In this document: piece after piece, positions 53,533-61,858 of the stretch
How the letters are laid out: each line of letters begins with the position of its first letter
Numbering within the stretch: the first letter of the stretch is position 1
Source: Hirschia maritima DSM 19733
Lineage (GTDB): Bacteria > Pseudomonadota > Alphaproteobacteria > Caulobacterales > Hyphomonadaceae
Reading direction: 5' to 3'
NCBI RefSeq assembly: GCF_000378345.1
Contig: NZ_KB899544.1
Coordinates: forward strand, 496,001-560,000
Length of the DNA: 64,000 nucleotides
Translations under genes and position numbers: made by a program
The notes under the pieces: generated by a model
Database searches by the model: none
Told to the model about the DNA's origin: nothing
What the model saw: the letters and a program-made list of their open reading frames with translations, nothing else

Positions 53533-54297
53533 TCAGCTTTTGCTGGGTTTAGATGTGATGTTTTGTTGGTCTTCGGATGCTAATTTTCTGAATGGATCGA
53601 TGGGCAAGAGCGGACCGCTTTTGCCGCTCAAGATTTCTCCAAATGCGAGTGAAAAGAAGGGAACAAGTAAGTCGTAGCCTGCAGCTAAATCATCGGACTT
53701 ACATTGCCCATCTGACAGAGAATCCATGCGCCCGGTGTCTGCAAATGTCATTACAAGAGCGCCGGAGAAAAAGTGATAACACCAGTAATAGTGTCCCTCT
53801 GGAGCTTCAGGAGCCGCAAGTTTTAGCGCGTCGATAAACTCCTTTACGAATGGGTTGAAGTGATCTTTCCAAACACTCGGAGCCCAATCAATGGACAAGC
53901 TGGCCGTGGCAAGTAATCTGAACCAAGCACGCCAACCCGGATCACCAGTAGCTGCATGCTCTAGATAGGGGCGTGTGTATGCTCTGATGACGGCTTCAAT
54001 AGAGGGCTGGTTGTTGCTTTCTTTCAAGCAGATATCTAACGCTGTTCTTCGCTCTTCCATAAATCCCTCTGCTCGAGAGAGAAGAGCTGCGGAAAACAAA
54101 TCGTCTTTGGATCCGAAATGATAATGGACAAGCGCAGAGTCGACGCCAGCTTCTCTAGCTACGTCTCGAACAGCAACTCCATAATATCCACGCTTCGAGA
54201 ATAACTGCTCAGCTGAGGAGAGAATGCTTGCTCGCGTCATGTCTGCGACTTCGCGAGGCCTGCGTCCTCGGGACGGTTTTGTGGCGTCTTTTACCAA
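53533..54297 (-). CDS. TetR/AcrR family transcriptional regulator
   Basis: A 254-residue regulator. N-terminal TetR HTH (RGRRPREVADMTRASILSSAEQLFSKRGYYGVAVRDVAREAGVDSALVHYHFGSKDDLFSAAL) with the typical second helix, and a variable C-terminal ligand-binding domain containing W-x-x-W-F-R-L-L-A (WRAWFRLLATASLSIDW). It is the first gene of the operon with the TonB receptor and hydrolases and probably represses that operon until an inducer, likely the transported compound, binds. A perfect palindrome lies 33 bases upstream. Confidence 0.94.
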   Translation of the reverse strand: MVKDATKPSRGRRPREVADMTRASILSSAEQLFSKRGYYGVAVRDVAREAGVDSALVHYHFGSKDDLFSAALLSRAEGFMEERRTALDICLKESNNQPSIEAVIRAYTRPYLEHAATGDPGWRAWFRLLATASLSIDWAPSVWKDHFNPFVKEFIDALKLAAPEAPEGHYYWCYHFFSGALVMTFADTGRMDSLSDGQCKSDDLAAGYDLLVPFFSLAFGEILSGKSGPLLPIDPFRKLASEDQQNITSKPSKS

Positions 54298-54330
54298 ATT
54301 TTCCTCCCATGAATTTTGTAATATTTTTTA

Positions 54331-54350
54331 TTTATTCATCGATGAATAAA
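54331..54350. promoter_or_regulatory. 20-bp perfect palindrome, probable TetR operator
   Basis: TTTATTCATCGATGAATAAA is a perfect 10+10 inverted repeat ending 33-53 bases before the tetR start codon. TetR-family dimers bind such dyads, and autoregulation is the usual arrangement, so this is the likely operator for the whole minus-strand operon. Binding is inferred. Confidence 0.75.
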
Positions 54351-54709
54351 ACTCGACTCCAAAATTGAGTCAATGCGTTGAGGTCAGAAAATTCATCAAC
54401 CGTTGAAAAATGTATCAATGGAAAATTGGTTGAAGTTCTATAGAACTTCAAAAATATTCCCGATCTATTTTATTGAGTGCGAAAAAGAGACTGATGTGGT
54501 GGAAGTGCCACTTGTATATGAAGCAAGCTTGGTGATTGGGTGAGAGTATTTGAAATAAAGTGAGTATGCGACGGCATAGAAATCGAATGTTTCGCCGTGC
54601 TAATCTTGGAATAAATGCGGTCAAAATGGCAGTGCAAACTACATCGCTAAAATGTAGTTTGCCTTGTGTCTTGCCAGCATGATGGAATTACAAGTTTGTA
54701 AGAGAATGA
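54351..54709. other. Intergenic region between tetR and the polysaccharide cluster
   Basis: About 360 bases with no credible ORF, RNA fold or mobile-element remnant. It carries the tetR operon promoter on its left side and the 3' end of the flippase gene beyond its right edge. Confidence 0.45.
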
Positions 54710-56197
54710 TTAGATTTCGGCATTTCCTCTACCGCGCAGTAGATTAATTCGTTCTTTCATCCAATTTGGAAAAAATGCTGCAATCCACCCAATGTATATA
54801 ATGGCTCCAAGACCTGCACTTGTTATCAAACGAAGTAGAGCTGGCCAGTCTACAATGAATTCTCTTACCATCCACACACACAGTGCCATGATAAATGCAG
54901 CGAAGATTGCTGGGAAAAGACCTAAATAGTGACGAACGAGAGAGAGTTTCAAACGTTTCATCACAATGTAATTTCCACCAATCCCCAAGATGATGCTCGG
55001 TGCTGCCATTATGAGCAAGGCTTGGGGGGGAGATACATTTGTAAATGCTAGTAGGGCGATAGTCGCGGTCACGACTTTTACTATGGTATATATCAGTGCT
55101 TCTTTATTCATTTCCAAAGAGTTCATGGAAAGTGAATTGAACCAAGATATAGGAATTAGAAGTCCGATAATGGCAACAGCTTCCATCAATGGACCGACAT
55201 CAGCGTAGGTTTTCGGCAGAATAATTGCGACAATGTCATTAGCCACCAATGCAATTCCAGCAAAAGCAGGAAGGGCAACGAAAGCTGCAGTCCTTAAAAT
55301 AGTGAGGTAAACTTCTTGTTCTTTTTCAATTTGCCCTCTGACTTTGGACATTAGTGGAAACCAAAGTCCTTGAAGTGGAGAAATCAACGGTCCTCTCATT
55401 GATTCTTCGATACGGAAAGCAGCCCTCAAGAGGCCAACTTCTGCAGCTCCATATCTCGCACCAAATACCATTGTGGCAATTCGTGGTGTTGCAAGATTGA
55501 GAGTGGAAACTGCCCAGAGTGGAATAAATCTTTTAATAAAATCAATACACTCAGGGATGCTCAGACGAAAATTCGGAGCCCATTTTGTATGAGTATACTC
55601 AAATATAAGCGACACGATTAGGGTCACAAAACGTTGAACCACCAATGCCCATATAATCCAAGGTGAAAAAGCGACCGCAATACCAGCTGCACCACCTAAT
55701 AGAGTTCCCAATATGTTGCGTTGTGTGAGTTCCTTGAACCCCAAATTTCGCATTATCAATGCATCCATAACGGACAGCCATGGAATTGGAAGCAGCATGA
55801 CTCCAAAAACGGGGATGAACATCATGAGTGTTACGTCATTATAGACGTTTGCAAGAATGGGCGCGATTAAAATCAAAATGAGCATACAGCTGAATGCAAT
55901 ACTCATAAAACCAAGGAATGAAGAGTTCAGGTATTTGGAATCATAACGCTTTGCCTGAACAATAGCATCCATACCCGAATAGCGTCCTTCAATGGAAATC
56001 ATATCAGCTAGGATAGAAGCGAGAGCTACCAATCCAAAAATATGTGGTTCCAACCGGGATGCTAAAATCAGAAAAATAACAAACCCTGCACCTTGAGATG
56101 CAAAAGTATTCACCAGATTCCATATCAAACCCGATTTCATGGCCTTCGCGACATGCGGAGTATCAGACGTTTCAACTGCGGTATTTGCTTGGGTCAT
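54710..56197 (-). CDS. Polysaccharide/oligosaccharide flippase (Wzx-like)
   Basis: A 495-residue polytopic protein with about 12-14 hydrophobic segments in the MATE/PST-type order: ATG-proximal KAMKSGLIWNLVNTFASQGAGFVIFLILASRLEPHIFGLVALA, with the recurring SPLQG-WFPLMSKV and RFIPLWAVSTLNLATPRIATMVFGARYGAAEVG segments of the Wzx/teichoic-acid-like flippases. It would flip lipid-linked oligosaccharide across the inner membrane. It is the last gene of the cluster, 9 bases after the preceding glycosyltransferase, and is distinct from the flippase at 59406. Confidence 0.9.
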   Translation of the reverse strand: MTQANTAVETSDTPHVAKAMKSGLIWNLVNTFASQGAGFVIFLILASRLEPHIFGLVALASILADMISIEGRYSGMDAIVQAKRYDSKYLNSSFLGFMSIAFSCMLILILIAPILANVYNDVTLMMFIPVFGVMLLPIPWLSVMDALIMRNLGFKELTQRNILGTLLGGAAGIAVAFSPWIIWALVVQRFVTLIVSLIFEYTHTKWAPNFRLSIPECIDFIKRFIPLWAVSTLNLATPRIATMVFGARYGAAEVGLLRAAFRIEESMRGPLISPLQGLWFPLMSKVRGQIEKEQEVYLTILRTAAFVALPAFAGIALVANDIVAIILPKTYADVGPLMEAVAIIGLLIPISWFNSLSMNSLEMNKEALIYTIVKVVTATIALLAFTNVSPPQALLIMAAPSIILGIGGNYIVMKRLKLSLVRHYLGLFPAIFAAFIMALCVWMVREFIVDWPALLRLITSAGLGAIIYIGWIAAFFPNWMKERINLLRGRGNAEI

Positions 56198-56206
56198 TTG
56201 TCCAAA

Positions 56207-57337
56207 TTATCCTGCTGCGTACAAAGCAAGCATCGAGCGGGCGTGGCGCATTGTTGATTTGATATCGCGGTTTTGGAATGAATTTCGAATGAACCACAAT
56301 TGGCTTCTAGCAATGACTTTAACGATCGCTTTACCTGTCTGATTAAGGGATGCAATTGATTTTAGTTCATCAGAAATTGTTGAATTTTCAATGAACTCAG
56401 GTGAGCCATACTTTGAAAATAGTATATATCGCAGAGCGTTGGTTTCACATTCGCTTAGGTTCGTCTCGGAAACATCCAGTTTTGCAGCTTCAATCAAATC
56501 CTTCAAAGCAAGTGTCCATAACTTTTTACGAGCCATGACTACGCCGCGCTGAATGAGAGCTTCACGTTTTTTAGAAGGGGGCAAGCCCTCATCAGTAGAA
56601 TTGATGTAAGATGCAAGTGGGATCTGATCATATAATTTCGAGAAAAATTGCCTCTCTTCATCTATCCAGCGCTGTGTTCGTTTATCGGCACTAAGACCAC
56701 CAACTCTGTCGCCATCATGTTGTCTCTGTTCGAAAACTATGTCGTTTGTGTTGGCGGCCTTTGTCACTTGAGCAAGACGAACCAGCATTTCATAGTCTTC
56801 TAATCGAGGGTATTCGAGTGAGAATGGGCCGGCTGCATCATATGCAGACTTTCTTACAAGCATTCCGGGATGATGAACGAAGAAGTCTTGCAAGATGGTC
56901 TGAAAGAAATTTTCTCCAGAACAATCAGCCCAATATCCTGGACCTTGGACGGATTTTTCTTTTGTTTTCTCATTAATGTGAAAGCGTTCATATTTGCCGT
57001 AGGCAATGCCAATATCAGGCTTGTTGTTCAATAAGTTTGTTAAACTCTTTAATGCATTTGGCTTTGCAATATCGTCATCGTCCATAATCCAAACTAGGGG
57101 GTGTTGGACGAGTTTTAATGCTTGGTTGATTGTGTCGGCTTTGCCAGAGTTTTTCTTTTGAACATAACGAATACGATCGCTGTATGGTTGCATTTTTAAA
57201 GCGGTATCATCAGTGGAGCCATCATCCATCACCAACACTTCTGCTGGGGGAAGTGTTTGGTTAAGAACACTGTCTACAGCTTCCACAAGAAAGTCAGCAC
57301 GATTATATGTCGGCAGGATGACGCTTGTACGTTCCAA
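56207..57337 (-). CDS. Family-2 glycosyltransferase
   Basis: A 376-residue GT-A glycosyltransferase. SVILPTYNRADFLVEAVDSVLNQTLPPAEVLVMDDGSTDDT shows the nucleotide-sugar-binding N-terminus, and PLVWIMDDDDIAKPNAL contains the metal-binding DxD-type cluster; a later GPFSLEYPRLEDYEMLVRLA holds the E-D acceptor-side acid. The ~100-residue C-terminal helical region is variable. It would add one sugar to a lipid-linked precursor on the cytoplasmic face. It is between another family-2 enzyme and a flippase. Confidence 0.92.
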   Translation of the reverse strand: MERTSVILPTYNRADFLVEAVDSVLNQTLPPAEVLVMDDGSTDDTALKMQPYSDRIRYVQKKNSGKADTINQALKLVQHPLVWIMDDDDIAKPNALKSLTNLLNNKPDIGIAYGKYERFHINEKTKEKSVQGPGYWADCSGENFFQTILQDFFVHHPGMLVRKSAYDAAGPFSLEYPRLEDYEMLVRLAQVTKAANTNDIVFEQRQHDGDRVGGLSADKRTQRWIDEERQFFSKLYDQIPLASYINSTDEGLPPSKKREALIQRGVVMARKKLWTLALKDLIEAAKLDVSETNLSECETNALRYILFSKYGSPEFIENSTISDELKSIASLNQTGKAIVKVIARSQLWFIRNSFQNRDIKSTMRHARSMLALYAAG

Positions 57338-57427
57338 TGCAATATCTCACTCTACTACAATAAGTTTGCGCCCACAGAGTTTGCTCAGAAACAATCGTAG
57401 AACACATTTGGCGATAATTAGCTGCGG

Positions 57428-58390
57428 CTAGAGCAATGAATTGTCGGTTTGACGCGACATGCGCTTGCCAGCTTGATATCCTCTGTAGAAATGCAAATTC
57501 CAGACCGCTTCAGACTTTTGCAATGGATTAGATTGCATGCAGTTGAGTTGCATCTGAATATCTTTAAGTGAACGCAAGATGGGTTCACCAATACCTTTTA
57601 ATGTTCGGATTATTAAGTTATTGGAAATAGGGGATATTTTTCCTTCAAGGGAATGTTTTCTCGCTGTTCCCAATCCTAATCTGTATGCTCGTTTGTCTCG
57701 GAATTCTTGGGTCGTTTGATAGGGACGAACAATGTGTGAAACGCATGGTTTACTTGCAAAAGCGAGTTTCATGCCTTTGGCTTCTGCATCACGACAGAAA
57801 GCTGTCTCACTTCCCATCGCATAATTCTTTATCGCACCATTGGGGCCGACGCCTTCATCAAATACGACACCTCGATCAAATACGCTTTTGCGAACAGCCA
57901 TGTTGGGGCCAAATATGTAATCAGCACCGATGGGGCCGTCTGGAATATCCTCACGCAGAGCAAACAATTCTACAAAACGAGGTTTATTTTCAAGCATCCA
58001 TGCAGGCATATCAACATCAAATAACGGTTCTATTGATGCTCCTAAAACGTCCGCGTCTGGTTGATTACTAAATGCCTCAACCCATTGATTTAAAAATCCG
58101 GGATGGGGAATTGAATCATTGTCCGTTAGTACAACAAGATCCGATGTGATCAGTGGAATGCCTTTGTTGAGCGCTTTATTTTTACCAGCTTCCGCTTCAA
58201 ACAATGAAGTAAGAGGAAGCTTATCTTTGTAACTAGAAAGCACGTCTTGAGTATTATCCGTACTCGCATTGTCGACAACAATGATTTGCCAGTCAAAACC
58301 AGGATTTCCTAGAGCAACATACCCATCTAGTGTGCGTTGCAATAGATTGGCACCATTATAACTGGCTAAAAGTACGGATATTGAGGTCAT
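57428..58390 (-). CDS. Family-2 glycosyltransferase
   Basis: A 320-residue GT-A enzyme: ISVLLASYNGANLLQRTLDGYVALG, IIVVDNASTDNTQDVLSSYKDKLPL, and the catalytic LVVLTDNDSIPHPGFLNQWVEAF (D-N-D metal site). The acceptor-side acid region YAMGSETAFCRDAEAKG carries Glu. It is similar in size and fold to the two neighbours but clearly diverged from them, suggesting a different sugar or acceptor. It starts 10 bases after the upstream glycosyltransferase gene's stop, in one operon. Confidence 0.92.
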   Translation of the reverse strand: MTSISVLLASYNGANLLQRTLDGYVALGNPGFDWQIIVVDNASTDNTQDVLSSYKDKLPLTSLFEAEAGKNKALNKGIPLITSDLVVLTDNDSIPHPGFLNQWVEAFSNQPDADVLGASIEPLFDVDMPAWMLENKPRFVELFALREDIPDGPIGADYIFGPNMAVRKSVFDRGVVFDEGVGPNGAIKNYAMGSETAFCRDAEAKGMKLAFASKPCVSHIVRPYQTTQEFRDKRAYRLGLGTARKHSLEGKISPISNNLIIRTLKGIGEPILRSLKDIQMQLNCMQSNPLQKSEAVWNLHFYRGYQAGKRMSRQTDNSLL

Positions 58391-58400
58391 TGAATGCTGT

Positions 58401-59372
58401 TTACCATGGATAGGGAAGCCATTGTGGGCGGACTTTTAATTTTATGAGAATTCCATCAATTGAAGCGTCAATGAAATCCCAAACCGTTGGCTTTTTAAAA
58501 AACAAGCTGTTTTTCTCCATGTGTGAATTCCACATTTTTTTGCCATCTCCTAACCGGCGCGCATTCATCAGGCGTCGCAAATAATGGCGTTTATATCTGT
58601 TACGCATTTGTTTGGCTTCTTTGGGAGAATAGGCATATTGAGCGTATCGGTTAACGAATAGAAACCAGTCAAATAAATGCAGACGTGTAGGAGTCACAAA
58701 CTGTGATGTTTGAGTTTCTTCGTGATGCCTTGTGAAAGCTAAGTGCTGATGGCAGAAGCCCATTTTCCACTTTGTAAGGATGCGGAGTACAGCATCAGTA
58801 TCCAAAGCTATGTTATTCAGTTCAAAAAATGGAGTGTATGGTAACATTGCTTCACGCTTATACAAAACATGGGGCCCCATAATTTTGCCTTTGTTTTCAA
58901 AGAAGCGGCTAAGAGCATTTTTTCCAAAAAATACAGTTTGATTTTCTGGCCAAAGTGGAGGGTCTATTTTGCCATTGATATCGCGAATACATCCGACAAT
59001 ACCTATTTCAGGGTCGCTTTCTCCAATTTCAACGGTTTTTGCAATTGCTTCAGGTGACATTGTGTCGTCTGCACACATCCAACGTACCCACTTTGCATTT
59101 TCAGGAACGGCTTCGACAGCAGAATTCCAATTTTCACCCACAGGGATCAGCTTTTTGTGAGTAATTAGTTTTATTGGAACTTTGGCGTTGAGATATTCGT
59201 CGATTATACTTGCTGTATTGTCAGTGGAGGCATTGTTGATAACAACATGAAGTAGATTGGGGTACGTTTGAGCTTGAACACATTCCATTGTTTCCCGCAA
59301 ATACTTTCCGCCATTATAAACTGGGGTAGCTACAACAACTAAGGGATAACTGCTTTCATGGGGGTGGGGCAT
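58401..59372 (-). CDS. Family-2 glycosyltransferase
   Basis: A 323-residue GT-A enzyme beginning VVVATPVYNGGKYLRETMECVQAQTYPNLLHVVINNASTDNTASIIDEY, with a catalytic acidic cluster in KWVRWMCADDTMSPEAIAKTV and a later ALDTDAVLRILTKWKMGFCHQHLA. C-terminal residues are basic and helical (RNRYKRHYLRRLMNARRLGDGKK), consistent with membrane association. Donor and acceptor are unknown. It is second in the cluster, 33 bases after the flippase gene. Confidence 0.92.
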   Translation of the reverse strand: MPHPHESSYPLVVVATPVYNGGKYLRETMECVQAQTYPNLLHVVINNASTDNTASIIDEYLNAKVPIKLITHKKLIPVGENWNSAVEAVPENAKWVRWMCADDTMSPEAIAKTVEIGESDPEIGIVGCIRDINGKIDPPLWPENQTVFFGKNALSRFFENKGKIMGPHVLYKREAMLPYTPFFELNNIALDTDAVLRILTKWKMGFCHQHLAFTRHHEETQTSQFVTPTRLHLFDWFLFVNRYAQYAYSPKEAKQMRNRYKRHYLRRLMNARRLGDGKKMWNSHMEKNSLFFKKPTVWDFIDASIDGILIKLKVRPQWLPYPW

Positions 59373-59405
59373 ACTTAAGCTTTCTGGTCTCTAACGCTGT
59401 AGGAA

Positions 59406-60887
59406 TTATTTGGATGAGACATCTTTGAATAACCTTAAAAATTCTTTGATAAGAGTTTTATCTAAAAACCAAATGGCAGAAAGATAACTGATGCAGCCTA
59501 TTGGGACTAAAAATATCACTTGGAGTAGTTTGTCAAAAGATTGAATAGCGGACAGATGATAGACGATGATAACAATTATACCCATGATCATTGACGCTAA
59601 GAACTGGAATTGAATTGACCCCAGCATTTTTTGTACTGGAAGCTCGAGCAATGGTAGCAGACGAGTAAATGTGTAGGGTTGGAGGCAGGTAGTTGTAATT
59701 AAGTAAGCTATAGCAACGCCTTTTAGTCCCCATTGCACGCCGATCAAAAAACCTAGTATTGATACTACAGTGGTTATTGAAGAAATTTTAAACAAAATAT
59801 CGGTTCGGCCAAGTGCCATGTAAATGGCACCTTGGGTGCTGGAAAGACTTTGAATAGCTCCCAATGGGGCTAGAATTTGAAGTATTGCGGCGGCTGGGGC
59901 CATTCTTTCACCTAATAAGATAATCACAAGCGGTTCGGCTAAAATTGCAATGCCTATCATTGAAGGGAATGTAAAAAATGAAATAAGCCTGAAAGTACGA
60001 AGAACAGCAGATTGCATCCTGGGTTTATCATCTTGAAATTTAGACACCGCAGGCATCAGGACTTGGCTCAGTCCCCATGCAAAAATTTCAACAGGAAGTA
60101 GTAAAATTCTGTACGCTATTGAATAAAAACCAAGGGCAGCGGTGCCCAACACTCGGCCAATAATGAGATTATCTGCGTTTCGGGCTAAGAAGTTTACGAA
60201 TCTGGCCCCCATGAGGTTAGATGAAAAACCAAAAAGAGCCTTCAATTCGCTAATTATTATAGTTGGTTTTATTGGTGGGCGGGAATAAGCCCACATAAGC
60301 ACTGATTTTATCGTGAAAAGGGATAGTTGTTGTATGACAAGCGACCAAGCACCATAACCTTCAATGGCTGCAAAAATTGCAACAACGATTCCAATGGTAA
60401 TGGATGAAACTTCAATCATCGAAAGGATGTTAAATTTCATCCTCCTTTGTAGGTCTGCTGCGGGAGTTACAATTACGCTATTCAATGCGATAAGAAATGA
60501 GAGGGTTTGAATAATGGATTTAGCTTCAGGCACTTGGAACCAATTTGCGATAGGTTCTGAGATGATAAACAGTACCGCAGTCATTAGCAGGCCAATTATG
60601 AGATTTATCCAAAATACGCTTCTCCATGCATTTTGAGATAAGTTCTTTGCTCTCACCAGAGCGGGGCCGAAGCCGAAATCGTTGAACATTAGTAGAAAGA
60701 GGACAATAGGCATTGCTATTTGCATGATTCCAAATTCTTCTGGCGTTAAAAACCTGGCTAAAATTGGAAGTACGAATAATGCTGAAGCGATGCGAGCTAT
60801 ATTTGCCAAAGTTGACCAAGCAGCGCCTTTGGCAACAGATTTGGCCATGGATTGTGACTGAGGCTTTGTTGTCTTGGAATGAGACAT
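59406..60887 (-). CDS. Lipopolysaccharide/oligosaccharide flippase (PST family)
   Basis: A 493-residue membrane protein with about 12-14 transmembrane segments. The N-terminus SVAKGAAWSTLANIARIASALFVLPILARFLTPEEFGIMQIAMPIVLFLLMFNDFGFGPALVRAK is typical of polysaccharide-type PST flippases (WzxC-like), as is ADNLIIGRVLGTAALGFYSIAYRILLLPVEIFAWG. It is first in the cluster. A second flippase at the other end of the cluster implies two translocated products or one that is not for O-unit export. Confidence 0.9.
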   Translation of the reverse strand: MSHSKTTKPQSQSMAKSVAKGAAWSTLANIARIASALFVLPILARFLTPEEFGIMQIAMPIVLFLLMFNDFGFGPALVRAKNLSQNAWRSVFWINLIIGLLMTAVLFIISEPIANWFQVPEAKSIIQTLSFLIALNSVIVTPAADLQRRMKFNILSMIEVSSITIGIVVAIFAAIEGYGAWSLVIQQLSLFTIKSVLMWAYSRPPIKPTIIISELKALFGFSSNLMGARFVNFLARNADNLIIGRVLGTAALGFYSIAYRILLLPVEIFAWGLSQVLMPAVSKFQDDKPRMQSAVLRTFRLISFFTFPSMIGIAILAEPLVIILLGERMAPAAAILQILAPLGAIQSLSSTQGAIYMALGRTDILFKISSITTVVSILGFLIGVQWGLKGVAIAYLITTTCLQPYTFTRLLPLLELPVQKMLGSIQFQFLASMIMGIIVIIVYHLSAIQSFDKLLQVIFLVPIGCISYLSAIWFLDKTLIKEFLRLFKDVSSK

Positions 60888-61254
60888 TGTTTTTATTCCA
60901 TTTGGGTGAAGGCGAAATGATAAACTTATACGTAGACTGAAGAGGAAAAATAGTTTTAGCGGCGTTCAGTTTTTAAATCGTACTTTTTAATATTCATAGA
61001 CTATCAGTAATAGTAACATTTAGTTTACGTTTGCGGCGGTTGAGTAGAGTGTTGTGAAGTGCGTTGTGTTTGTTCCCTTTGGAGCGGTGCATTGCAAACC
61101 ACTTCTAGCAAACATCTTGCCACAATTTTTAAGAACTAAAGTTTTGATATTTAGTCGTCGGTTTTTATACCAAAACAGAGGGCATAAAATGCTAAGTATA
61201 GCTTTGGTAATAAAATATATTTTTTGAAATCAAGAGCGTTTGGTACTGACAAGG
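60888..61254. other. Intergenic region upstream of the polysaccharide cluster
   Basis: About 370 AT-rich bases between the flippase start (minus) and the cspA terminator. It must hold the polysaccharide-cluster promoter. I see no ORF, tRNA, riboswitch fold or repeat worth naming. Confidence 0.45.
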
Positions 61255-61285
61255 AAAAGCCGGCGATCTTAGAGATCACCGGCTT
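61255..61285 (-). terminator. Rho-independent terminator after cspA
   Basis: On the minus strand AAGCCGG-T-GATCT-(CTA)-AGATC-G-CCGGCTT followed by TTTT forms a ~13-bp interrupted stem, about 37 bases past the cspA stop. Confidence 0.75.
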
Positions 61286-61321
61286 AAAAACTTTAAAGAC
61301 TCGCTGAGAGCCACACCCTCA

Positions 61322-61531
61322 TTATAGTGCTTTTAATTCACCTGCTGAAGTTTTGCCACGCTTTGGGTCTGTGACAAGTTCAAATTCAACTTTTTGTCCT
61401 TCGTCAAGTCCGGCTAAGCCAGCTTTTTGGACGGCAGTGATGTGTACAAAAACATCGTTTCCACCATCGTCGGGTGCTATAAACCCAAAACCTTTAGTTG
61501 CGTTAAACCATTTTACTGTACCAGTTGTCAT
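61322..61531 (-). CDS. cspA: Cold-shock protein CspA family
   Basis: A 69-residue CSD protein: [39 protein letters not shown] with RNP1 (KGFGFI) and RNP2 (DVFVHI) motifs and the usual C-terminal [22 protein letters not shown]. It binds single-stranded RNA/DNA and melts mRNA structure at low temperature or in stationary phase. The 5' untranslated region before it is long and has no gene, as expected for cold-inducible family members. It has its own terminator. Confidence 0.96.
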   Translation of the reverse strand: MTTGTVKWFNATKGFGFIAPDDGGNDVFVHITAVQKAGLAGLDEGQKVEFELVTDPKRGKTSAGELKAL

Positions 61532-61789
61532 AATCAGTCTCCTAGGGAAGATTTTTCAGTTCTTCCAAATTGTAAGGTGAAGAGAGTGCGGTCGCCTGCT
61601 GGGACAGAAGATGGACGGCAGATGCTGTCCGTGTAAGTCAAGTCTTTAGTCCTTCCACTCATTGCAGGTTCATACAAACCTGTGCAGAGCTTTTTCTTAG
61701 ACCGAGTCAGCCAATTGTATTCAAAGTATTGAACGCAATTTTTTGCTTTCCCGGGCAGTCCGATCCGAATGCCTATTTCTCAAATTAAG
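61532..61789 (-). promoter_or_regulatory. Promoter and probable long 5' leader of cspA
   Basis: About 260 bases with no credible ORF precede cspA; the next gene upstream on the same strand ends at 61859 behind its own terminator, so cspA has an independent promoter here. Cold-shock mRNAs commonly carry long structured leaders, but I cannot place a start site or a cold box. Confidence 0.4.
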
Positions 61790-61825
61790 AAAAAAGCAGC
61801 GAACGTTAATAAACGCTCGCTGCTT
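61790..61825 (-). terminator. Rho-independent terminator after the second M28 gene
   Basis: On the minus strand AAGCAGCGAGCGTT-(TATT)-AACGTTCGCTGCTT has a 14-bp stem with one mismatch-type position, followed by TTTT, about 34 bases past the M28 stop. Confidence 0.88.
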
Positions 61826-61858
61826 CTATAACATAAATTAACGTAATTACCACGTACT

